From Gammaproteobacteria bacterium (GTDB lineage Bacteria; Pseudomonadota; Gammaproteobacteria; DSM-26407), in NCBI GenBank assembly GCA_028694565.1, contig JAQVKR010000223.1, positions 1 through 5,279 of the forward strand: a stretch of DNA of 5,279 bases, written 5' to 3'. Shown piece after piece: positions 1 through 5,159 of the stretch. Within the stretch, counting starts at the first letter, position 1, and the number at the start of each line of letters is the position of its first letter. A program made the position numbers and the translations under genes. The notes under the pieces are model-generated. The model was not told the DNA's origin. It was given only the letters and a program-made list of their open reading frames with translations, and ran no database searches.

Positions 1-14
1 TGCTCTTCCGATCT
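1..14. other. Illumina TruSeq adapter remnant at the contig end
   Basis: The first 14 bases, TGCTCTTCCGATCT, are identical to the 3' end of the Illumina TruSeq adapter. The last 13 are shared by both TruSeq arms, and the leading T matches the index-side (read 2) arm rather than the read 1 arm, which has C there. Bases from 15 onward look like genuine high-GC genomic coding sequence. This stretch is best read as untrimmed library sequence and not genome, so the in-frame codons it adds to the following gene should be ignored. Confidence 0.92.
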
Positions 15-15
15 C

Positions 16-1269
16 TGGGTCTTCGTCTGGGTGCTGGCGGAAGTGGCGGGCGGTGTCGAGCTGGCCGCCCTCAACGAGCGCGTCTACCACCTCGCCCAGG
101 GGCTGCGCACCCCCTGGGCCGACCGGGTGCTGGTGGCCATCACCGAACTGGGGGATGCCGAGGTGCTCACCGCCCTGCTCCTCGGGGTGGCGGCCTGGCT
201 CGGACTGCAGCGGCGCTGGCTGGCCCTGGGCCACTGGCTCGGGGCGGGACTGTTCGCCGCGCTGGTGCCGACGCTGATGAAGTGGGCGGTGCAGGAGCCG
301 CGGCCGGCCGCGGCGGCGGTGGACGGCTTCTCCTTCCCCTCCGGGCACACCACGGCCAGCATGGTGATCCTCGGCTTTCTGGCCGTGCTGGTGGCCCGCG
401 AGCTGCCAACCGCCCGGCGCTGGATCGCCTATGCGGCCGGCGGGCTGTCGGCCCTCGCCATCGCCCTGAGCCGGCTCTACCTGGGGGTGCACTGGTTCTC
501 CGACGTGCTCGGCGGGATGGCCCTGGGGCTGGCCTGGGTGGCCCTGCTGGGCATCGCCTACCGCCGCCATCCGGCGCCGGCGCTATCCCTGGCCGGCCTG
601 GTGACAGTCTCAATCCTGGTCCTGGGGGTGGCAGGCATCTGGCACGTGGAACGCAGCCTGGCCGGGGATCTGCAAACCTACGCACCGCAGCATCCCGTGC
701 GCACGGCCACGGCGGCCGACTGGTGGGCTGACCGCCTGTCCGGGCTGCCCCGCTACCGCATCGACATCGAGGGGCGCCCGGAGCACCCCCTCACGCTCCA
801 GTGGGCCGGCGGATTGACGGCCATCCGCGGCCGCCTCGCGGCCCACGGCTGGCACGCCGCCCCGGACACCGGCATCGGCACCCCGTTGCGCTGGCTGCTT
901 CCCGAGCCCGGCATTGATCAGCTCCCGGTGCTGCCCCAGGTGCACGATGGCCGCCACGGGGAGTTGGTGATGGTCCGGGACCTGGATCGCGATCGGCGAC
1001 ACATCCTGCGGCTGTGGCCGGCCGATGTGGTGCTGCAGCCGGGGGACACCCCCCTGTGGGTGGGCAACGTGGCCACCCAGCACACCGATCGCACCCTGCC
1101 CCTGTTCACCATCGCGCGCACCGAGGCCGACTTCGCCACGCCGGTCGCCGCCCTGGCGCGCGAACTGGCGGACGTCGAGCTGCTCTGGGCGCAACCGCCC
1201 GGCGGGCATGAACCACCACTGCTGCGGCTGCGCGAGCGCGCATTGACCGCCCCGAGCGGCGCGGAGTAA
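16..1269 (+). CDS. PAP2-superfamily phosphatase with LssY-like C-terminal domain, 5'-truncated
   Basis: Probable inner-membrane lipid-phosphate phosphatase. Residues are counted from the GTG at 31. All three PAP2 signatures are intact: K84-x6-R91-P92, P103-S-G-H106, and S147-R148-x5-H154-x3-D158, with H106 and H154 the expected catalytic histidines. Hydrophobic segments surround them (about 43-58, 69-84, 110-123, 130-147, 160-176, 185-204). The soluble tail, about 210-405, resembles the LssY C-terminal domain (W231-W232, LPRYRIDIEG at 239-248, PLWVGN at 341-346). The GTG at 31 has no ribosome-binding site. The frame stays open to the window edge (L-W-V-F-V-W just before it), so the true start lies off the contig. 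In the family this module often follows a DedA-type membrane domain in one protein of roughly 650-700 residues, and that half is probably missing here. The substrate is not evident; undecaprenyl or phosphatidyl phosphates are family-level guesses. The stop is TAA. Confidence 0.88.
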   Translation, partial: WVFVWVLAEVAGGVELAALNERVYHLAQGLRTPWADRVLVAITELGDAEVLTALLLGVAAWLGLQRRWLALGHWLGAGLFAALVPTLMKWAVQEPRPAAAAVDGFSFPSGHTTASMVILGFLAVLVARELPTARRWIAYAAGGLSALAIALSRLYLGVHWFSDVLGGMALGLAWVALLGIAYRRHPAPALSLAGLVTVSILVLGVAGIWHVERSLAGDLQTYAPQHPVRTATAADWWADRLSGLPRYRIDIEGRPEHPLTLQWAGGLTAIRGRLAAHGWHAAPDTGIGTPLRWLLPEPGIDQLPVLPQVHDGRHGELVMVRDLDRDRRHILRLWPADVVLQPGDTPLWVGNVATQHTDRTLPLFTIARTEADFATPVAALARELADVELLWAQPPGGHEPPLLRLRERALTAPSGAE

Positions 1270-1272
1270 CTT
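1243..1272 (+). promoter_or_regulatory. weak sigma70-like promoter candidate ahead of the BPSS1780-type gene
   Basis: TTGACC (1243-1248, five of six to the -35 consensus) is followed after 18 bp by TAACTT (1267-1272, only three of six to the -10 consensus). It lies across the stop codon of the upstream gene, in the one locally AT-richer patch of this junction. The weak -10 makes chance occurrence quite possible, and co-transcription with the upstream gene is equally plausible. Confidence 0.2.
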
Positions 1273-1317
1273 AACGTTCCAACGACAAACCGAACACCAC
1301 TGCAGGGAGGGACGGAC

Positions 1318-2085
1318 ATGGAAGCGCAACACGTCTCCGCCGAACGGGGCTGGGGCTGGTACGGCAACGGCTGGCGGTTCTTCATGCGCAATCCCGGCGT
1401 CTGGATCCTGCTCGTCGTCATCTACATGGCCATCAGCGTGGTGCTCGGCCTGATCCCCCTCCTCGGCGGGCTGATCAACGCCCTGCTGGGCCCGGCGCTG
1501 TTCGGCGGGCTGCTCTACGGCTGCGCCCGCCTGGACGCGGGCGAGCCCCTGGAGGTGGCCCACCTGTTCCAGGCGTTCCGCGACTCCAGCCGCACCGGCC
1601 CCATGCTGGCGCTCGGCGCCATCACCCTGGCCGGCGCGCTGCTGGCGCTGCTGCTGGGCGGCGGATTGATGTTCGGCGGCATGTACGGCACCCACATGAT
1701 GGGCGAGGGCGGTCCCGGCATGGCCGCCGGCGTCCTGTCCGGCCTCGGACTGCTGGGCCTGCTGGTCATCCTGGCCATCAACCTGGGGGTTGCCATGGCG
1801 CTGTTCTACGCCGCGCCGCTGGTGATGCTCGAGGGCATGGCGCCCGTGGACGCCTTGAAGAGCAGCATCGGCGGCTGCCTGCGCAACATCGTCCCGCTGC
1901 TGCTGTTCGGCGTTCTCTTCATCGTCCTGGCGTTCCTGGCCGCCATCCCCCTGGCGCTGGGCTTCCTGGTGCTGATCCCGGTGGGCGTGGGCGCGGTCTA
2001 CCAGAGCTATCGCGAGGTGTTCCCGGGCCGGCCGGCGGCACCGGAGACGGCGCCCCGGGTCCCGCCGCCCCCGCCGCAGGGATAA
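1318..2085 (+). CDS. BPSS1780-type polytopic inner-membrane protein
   Basis: Integral membrane protein of 255 residues, function unknown. The ATG at 1318 has a strong GGGAGGG ribosome-binding site (1305-1311) about 7 bases upstream. The N-terminus carries a W-x(3)-GW-x(3)-FMRNP motif (W15 to P26) leading into the first membrane segment. About six hydrophobic segments follow (roughly 28-47, 50-68, 97-120, 137-164, 190-210, 212-229). Between the fourth and fifth are AAPLVMLEG (165-173) and ALKSSIGGCLRN (179-190), and the end has Y228-Q-S-Y-R-E-V-F235. This architecture and these motifs match my recollection of the BPSS1780 family of proteobacterial membrane proteins. That assignment is from memory, not a search. 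The tail (236-255) is Pro/Ala-rich and probably disordered. The gene lies 48 bp after the PAP2/LssY gene on the same strand and may share its transcript. No catalytic residues are recognisable. Confidence 0.78.
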   Translation: MEAQHVSAERGWGWYGNGWRFFMRNPGVWILLVVIYMAISVVLGLIPLLGGLINALLGPALFGGLLYGCARLDAGEPLEVAHLFQAFRDSSRTGPMLALGAITLAGALLALLLGGGLMFGGMYGTHMMGEGGPGMAAGVLSGLGLLGLLVILAINLGVAMALFYAAPLVMLEGMAPVDALKSSIGGCLRNIVPLLLFGVLFIVLAFLAAIPLALGFLVLIPVGVGAVYQSYREVFPGRPAAPETAPRVPPPPPQG

Positions 2086-2148
2086 GCCCCGGCACTGCAT
2101 GGCCGGCCCCCCGGACATCGGAGAGGGACAGGCCGGCACCGCAAACGG

Positions 2149-2183
2149 AGGGCGTCCGGGCCCTTTTCAGGTCCTGGCGCCCT
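2149..2183. terminator. possible terminator hairpins in the convergent gap
   Basis: The 115-bp gap between the two convergent units holds two alternative hairpins. The short one, for + transcripts, pairs AGGGC (2149-2153) with GCCCT (2160-2164), extendable by two G-U pairs, and runs straight into TTTT (2164-2167). The longer one pairs 2149-2156 with 2176-2183 (eight pairs, one G-U). It could serve - transcripts leaving ubiX but is followed there only by CCGTTTGC. A separate inverted repeat, GCCGGCC/GGCCGGC (2102-2108 and 2131-2137), precedes them. The U-tracts are short, so efficiency as an intrinsic terminator is doubtful. Confidence 0.33.
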
Positions 2184-2200
2184 GGTGGTGAAGCGGGGGG

Positions 2201-2830
2201 CTATTCGCTGCCGTAGCCCCAGCGTGGCGCCAGGGCCTGCTCGATGCCGAGCTGGTCGAGGACCCGGGCCACGACGAAATCCACCAGGTCCTCCACCCGC
2301 TGCGGATGGTGGTAGAAGCCGGGACTGGCCGGAAGGATGGTCACGCCCAGGCGTGCGAGCTTGAGCATGTGCTCCAGGTGGATGGCCGACAGCGGAGTTT
2401 CGCGCGGGACGAGGATGAGTCGCCGGCCTTCCTTGAGCATCACGTCGGCGGCCCGCTCGATGAGGTTGTTGCTGGCGCCCGTGGCGATGGCGGAGAGCGT
2501 CCCGGTGGAGCAGGGACACACGACCATCGCCGGCACCCCGGCCGAACCGCTGGCCACCGGTGCGGTCCACTGCTCGCGGCCGAACACCCGCAGCTGCCCG
2601 GGCGCGGCGGCGTAGCGCTCCGCCAGGAACGCCTCCATCGCCTCGGGCCGCCCCGGGATCTGCAGTTCGGTTTCCATGGCCAGCACCACCTGCGCCGGGG
2701 CGGAAACCATCAGGTAGACCGGGCGCCCGGCCCGGAGCAGGCACTCCAGCAGCCGCAATCCGTAGGGCGCGCCGGAGGCCCCGGTCATGGCCAGGGCCAC
2801 CGCGTGGCGCGGCTCAGTGGGCCGGGTCAT
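2201..2830 (-). CDS. ubiX: flavin prenyltransferase UbiX
   Basis: Joins a dimethylallyl group to FMN, giving prenylated FMN, the cofactor of UbiD-family decarboxylases; in proteobacteria this classically serves ubiquinone synthesis. Numbering is from the ATG at 2830 (209 residues; family usually 185-210). Seen: the FMN-binding GASGAPYG at 17-24, [18 protein letters not shown] at 105-122, and K133, R143-E144, Y173 and R189. With a constant offset of +4 these match the active-site residues I recall for Pseudomonas aeruginosa UbiX (S15, E49, R122, K129, E140, Y169, R185), so the enzyme should be active. An ATG 39 bp further upstream is in frame but would add a basic 13-residue extension unlike the family. 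The start at 2830 has a GGAGGGGGG ribosome-binding site 5-10 bases away. It overlaps the end of mpl by 17 bp, which suggests translational coupling. No ubiD gene is in the window. Confidence 0.96.
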   Translation of the reverse strand: MTRPTEPRHAVALAMTGASGAPYGLRLLECLLRAGRPVYLMVSAPAQVVLAMETELQIPGRPEAMEAFLAERYAAAPGQLRVFGREQWTAPVASGSAGVPAMVVCPCSTGTLSAIATGASNNLIERAADVMLKEGRRLILVPRETPLSAIHLEHMLKLARLGVTILPASPGFYHHPQRVEDLVDFVVARVLDQLGIEQALAPRWGYGSE

Positions 2831-4193
2831 CGCCACCCCCCTCCGCCAGGGCCGCCAGCAGCCGCTCATGGATGCCGCCGAAGGCGCCGTTGCTCATCAC
2901 CAGCACGTGGTCTCCGCTGCGGGCCTCGGCCAGCACCGCGTCGATCAGGCGCTGCAAATCGGCATAGACGGCCGCCCGGCCGCCCAGCGCCCCGGCCACG
3001 GCCTCGATATCCCAGCCCAGCCCGGGCGGCTGGAACAGGTAGACCCGATCGGCCGCGGCCAGGGCGGGCGCCAGCCGCTCCCGGTGCACGCCCATGCGCA
3101 TGGTATTGGAGCGCGGTTCCAGCACCGCCAGGATGCGGGCTCCGTCCACGCGCCGCCGCAGCCCCTCCACGGTGGTGGCGATGGCCGTGGGGTGGTGGGC
3201 GAAATCGTCATACACGGTCACGCCGCCGGCCTCGCCGCGCACCTGCATGCGCCGGGCCACGCCCCGAAACTCTCCGAGAGCCGCCACGGCATGGTGCGCC
3301 GGCACCCCGGCATGACGGGCCGCCGCGATGGCGGCGAGGGCGTTGCGGACGTTGTGCCGCCCCAGCATGCCCCACTCCACCCGGCCTACCCGCTCGGTGC
3401 CGCACACCACGTCGAAGGCGCTGCCGTCCGCCGCACCGCCCTCCGCCCGCCACGGGGCGTCGGGGCCGCCGAGAAACTCCACCGGGGTCCAGCAGCCCTG
3501 CGCCAGCACCTCGTCCAGGGCCGGCTCGTCGGCGGGCGCGATGATGAGCCCGCTGCCGGGAACCGTCCGCACCAGGTGGTGGAACTGGCGCTGAATGGCG
3601 GCCAGATCGGGAAAGATGTCGGCGTGGTCGAATTCCAGGTTGTTGAGCACCGCCGTACGCGGCCGGTAGTGGACGAACTTGGAGCGCTTGTCGAAAAAGG
3701 CGCTGTCATACTCGTCGGCCTCCACCACGAAGAACGGCGTTTCGCCCAGCCGCGCGGTGACCCCGAAATTCGCGGGCACGCCGCCGATCAGAAACCCGGG
3801 CGCCATGCCGGCGTACTCCAGGATCCAGGCCAGCATGCTGGCGGTGGTGGTCTTGCCGTGCGTGCCGGCCACCGCCAGCACCCAGCGCCCGGCGAGCACC
3901 TGCTCGGCCAGCCACTGGGGCCCCGAGGTGTAGGGCAGGCCGCGATCGAGCACGGCCTCAACCTCCGGATTGCCGCGCGAGAGCGCGTTGCCCACCACCA
4001 CGCAGTCGGGCGCCGGGTCGAGGTTGGCGGCCGCGTAGCCTTCACGGATGGCGATGCCCGCCTCGCGCAGCTGGGTGCTCATGGGCGGGTAGACTCCGGC
4101 ATCCGAGCCGGTCACGGTGTGGCCGAGCTCACGGGCCAGGCGCGCCAGGCCACCCATGAAAGTGCCGCAGATGCCCAGGATGTGTACGTGCAA
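2814..4193 (-). CDS. mpl: UDP-MurNAc:L-Ala-gamma-D-Glu-meso-DAP ligase Mpl, TTG start
   Basis: Cytosolic Mur-type ligase of murein recycling. It attaches the L-Ala-gamma-D-Glu-meso-DAP tripeptide to UDP-MurNAc using ATP, returning recovered peptide to peptidoglycan synthesis. Its 459 residues compare with 457 for the E. coli enzyme as I recall it. The N-terminal domain opens with [12 protein letters not shown] (4-15) and has TGSD at 28-31. The ATP loop is GTHGKTTT (110-117). The central domain has EADEYD (158-163) and [10 protein letters not shown] (185-194), then RHNVRN (279-284). The C-terminal domain has DDFAHHPTA (329-337), LEPRSNTM (358-365) and [10 protein letters not shown] (433-442). 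All key motifs are intact. The start is TTG: it aligns with the first residue of E. coli Mpl and has GGAG 7 bases upstream. The next in-frame ATG (residue 13) would remove the G-x-x-GT loop. It is the middle gene of a three-gene operon: 16 bp after the membrane-protein gene and overlapping ubiX by 17 bp. Confidence 0.97.
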   Translation of the reverse strand: MHVHILGICGTFMGGLARLARELGHTVTGSDAGVYPPMSTQLREAGIAIREGYAAANLDPAPDCVVVGNALSRGNPEVEAVLDRGLPYTSGPQWLAEQVLAGRWVLAVAGTHGKTTTASMLAWILEYAGMAPGFLIGGVPANFGVTARLGETPFFVVEADEYDSAFFDKRSKFVHYRPRTAVLNNLEFDHADIFPDLAAIQRQFHHLVRTVPGSGLIIAPADEPALDEVLAQGCWTPVEFLGGPDAPWRAEGGAADGSAFDVVCGTERVGRVEWGMLGRHNVRNALAAIAAARHAGVPAHHAVAALGEFRGVARRMQVRGEAGGVTVYDDFAHHPTAIATTVEGLRRRVDGARILAVLEPRSNTMRMGVHRERLAPALAAADRVYLFQPPGLGWDIEAVAGALGGRAAVYADLQRLIDAVLAEARSGDHVLVMSNGAFGGIHERLLAALAEGGGDDPAH

Positions 4194-4200
4194 GATAAAT

Positions 4201-4207
4201 CTCCGCC
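4201..4207 (-). promoter_or_regulatory. ribosome-binding site fixing the TTG start of mpl
   Basis: On the - strand GGCGGAG ends 7 bases before the TTG at 4193 and begins just after the stop codon of the upstream membrane-protein gene. This is normal Shine-Dalgarno spacing for the TTG. No in-frame ATG or GTG nearby would keep the N-terminal nucleotide-binding loop, so the site supports TTG as the real start. Confidence 0.7.
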
Positions 4208-4209
4208 AA

Positions 4210-4725
4210 TCAGGCTGCCGGCGGGAAGATGACCGACATCACCACGAAACTCGCCACGAAATAGGCCAGCGAGAGCCACATCGCCCGGCCCGGCGTCACC
4301 TCGAGGGTCCGCCGCATCACATGCACCAGGACCGCCAGGTTCCAGAGCAGGAGCACGATCACGATGAGCGCCGGAATCGATGCGTCGCCACCGCGCTTCC
4401 CGATGGCGTCCAGGGAGGCCATCGCCGGCAGGGCGAACAGGGTGAACAGAACGCCGGTTCCGGCCAGGGCGGTGAGGGTCTGCGGCAGCCGGTTCATCAA
4501 GCCTCGCCAGCGCAGGACGATCTGCACGAAGGCCACCAGGAGCAGGAGATCCACCAGCACCTGCGCCACCGCCGCGAAGGGCGTGAGGCTGATGGCCGAC
4601 AGGGGGTAGCCCACGGCGGCGTAGACGGCCACGGTGGCCACGGTCCAGCGCAGGTCGCCGGGCATATCCTCGGGGCCGCGGCGGAACCACATGATCTCGA
4701 GACAGGTATAGAGCAGTCGCAGCAT
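4210..4725 (-). CDS. unknown polytopic membrane protein, first gene of the mpl-ubiX operon
   Basis: A 171-residue protein I cannot assign to a named family. It begins with a short amphipathic stretch (1-14) and then RRGPEDMPGD (15-24), which looks like a conserved cytoplasmic motif. About five hydrophobic segments follow (roughly 27-45, 48-71, 83-107, 117-137, 148-166), with basic loops at 72-79 (RWRGLMNR) and 138-147. There is no signal peptide cleavage site, cysteine pair or recognisable catalytic motif. The ATG at 4725 is chosen because GAGG sits 6 bases upstream. An in-frame TTG two codons earlier directly abuts that GAGG and would be too close. The stop lies 16 bp before the mpl start, so the two genes are very probably co-transcribed. 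That hints at a role near the cell wall or quinone synthesis, but this is guilt by association only. Confidence 0.82.
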   Translation of the reverse strand: MLRLLYTCLEIMWFRRGPEDMPGDLRWTVATVAVYAAVGYPLSAISLTPFAAVAQVLVDLLLLVAFVQIVLRWRGLMNRLPQTLTALAGTGVLFTLFALPAMASLDAIGKRGGDASIPALIVIVLLLWNLAVLVHVMRRTLEVTPGRAMWLSLAYFVASFVVMSVIFPPAA

Positions 4726-4731
4726 GAACAA

Positions 4732-4735
4732 CCTC
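4732..4735 (-). promoter_or_regulatory. ribosome-binding site deciding the start of the unknown membrane protein
   Basis: On the - strand GAGG is followed by TTGTTC and then ATG (4725), giving a spacing of 6 bases. The alternative TTG start at 4731 would have zero spacing, so the ATG is the better start. Confidence 0.6.
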
Positions 4736-5005
4736 GGAAAGAGGGGCGGGACCGGGCGATGAGAGCCGGCCTGGCCATCACCCCGCGCCCGTCCGGTTCT
4801 TCACGGAACCGGAGACGCCTCTGGCGGGGACGGGATCTGGCCGCGGACCCTCATCCGACTGTCCGTTTGGCAAGCGGGACGCCGCGGAGTTCCCGCCGCG
4901 GCAGTCACCGGCCGGGATCCCTCTGCCACCACGACGCGGCACATTCACGGTCGGCGGCGCCGATGAGACGAGCCGCCCACCGCGATGCCCATCGCGTTCG
5001 GTGGA

Positions 5006-5011
5006 ATCATA
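5006..5011 (-). promoter_or_regulatory. -10-like element, possible operon promoter
   Basis: TATGAT on the - strand matches five of six bases of the sigma70 -10 consensus in an otherwise very GC-rich stretch. No good -35 sits 16-18 bp upstream (the best choices read TTCCTT or GTTCCT). If used, transcription would begin near position 5000 and give a leader of about 275 nt before the membrane-protein start. Just downstream, CGCGATG/CATCGCG with flanking CCAC/GTGG could fold into a hairpin at the very 5' end of such an RNA. Confidence 0.22.
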
Positions 5012-5118
5012 CCCCATGCCCGGCGGGAAGGAACGGAGCCGATGCCCGGGCCCGGTGATCGCAACGGAAGGCCGCGGGCCCTGCTCCCGCAGGAGCAACG
5101 GCCGGCCTGGAATGGAAC

Positions 5119-5145
5119 GGCATCCCGCGCCAGGCGCGGGATGCC
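5119..5145 (-). terminator. perfect GC-rich hairpin after the PKKAA-repeat gene
   Basis: A perfect inverted repeat: 13-base arms GGCATCCCGCGCC and GGCGCGGGATGCC around a single A. In practice this would be an 11-12 bp stem with a small loop. It starts 14 bases after the stop codon of the PKKAA-repeat gene in the - direction, the usual place for a terminator. What follows on the - strand is GTTCCATTCC rather than a run of T, so it would be an atypical intrinsic terminator or a 3'-end-stabilising stem. An outer GCCT/AGGC pairing (5105-5108 with 5146-5149) could extend it. Confidence 0.5.
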
Positions 5146-5159
5146 AGGCAGGGCGGAGA

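Larger units (their letters stand above)
4726..5159. other. 434-bp non-coding region between the PKKAA-repeat gene and the operon
   Basis: No convincing gene is present: the open frames here are low-complexity, Arg/Gly/Pro-rich and without domain signatures. It must hold the end of the PKKAA-repeat transcript and very probably the promoter and leader of the downstream operon. Several inverted repeats occur: 4792-4813 (8-bp arms, 6-base loop), 4878-4906 (10-bp stem with one bulged base, 8-base loop), 4981-4996 (7-bp arms around CC), 5082-5097 (6-bp arms, CGCA loop) and 5119-5145. A 10-base sequence, GCCGGCCTGG, occurs at both 4765-4774 and 5101-5110. I recognise no tRNA, RNase P RNA, 4.5S RNA, 6S RNA, tmRNA or known riboswitch core. 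Confidence 0.6.

Noticed and set aside
31..33. GTG at 31 as the true start of the PAP2/LssY protein.
   Set aside because: No Shine-Dalgarno sequence precedes it, and the hydrophobic coding sequence continues in frame to the adapter junction, so the gene is truncated rather than starting here.
610..2139. Long open frame on the - strand opposite the PAP2/LssY and BPSS1780-type genes (509 codons).
   Set aside because: Its product is Gln/His/Arg-rich low-complexity sequence, the mirror image of Leu/Ala-rich membrane proteins in high-GC DNA. It crosses two well-supported genes and has no domain.
2831..2869. Upstream ATG giving UbiX a 13-residue N-terminal extension.
   Set aside because: The extension is unlike UbiX N-termini and lies entirely within mpl. 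The ATG at 2830 has a strong ribosome-binding site and gives the usual length.
2306..3544. Open frame on the + strand across ubiX and part of mpl (412 codons).
   Set aside because: The product is Arg/Pro/Gly-rich without recognisable structure and lies opposite two certain genes.
2787..4232. Open frame on the + strand covering all of mpl (481 codons).
   Set aside because: It is an antisense shadow produced by strong third-position GC bias. The - strand Mpl has every expected motif, while this product has none.
4792..4813. Inverted repeat TCCGGTTC/GAACCGGA considered as a terminator.
   Set aside because: Neither side is followed by a T-run, and it lies upstream of the operon start, where a terminator would need an attenuation mechanism for which there is no other sign.
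4801..4930. Possible FMN (RFN) riboswitch, considered because UbiX uses FMN and the - strand reads GGACAGTCGGATGAGG.
   Set aside because: Only this loose resemblance to the 3' part of the RFN element is present. The conserved 5' segment and the second conserved stem-loop are not recognisable, so the similarity is probably chance.
4117..5058. Open frame on the + strand opposite the unknown membrane protein and running into the gap (313 codons).
   Set aside because: A Gln/His/Arg-rich antisense mirror of a membrane-protein gene with no start signal or domain.
4778..5098. Open frame on the - strand (106 codons) in the gap before the operon, considered as a small gene.
   Set aside because: The composition is Gly/Arg/Pro-rich and irregular, with no hydrophobic core, domain or convincing ribosome-binding site. 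It overlaps several inverted repeats.
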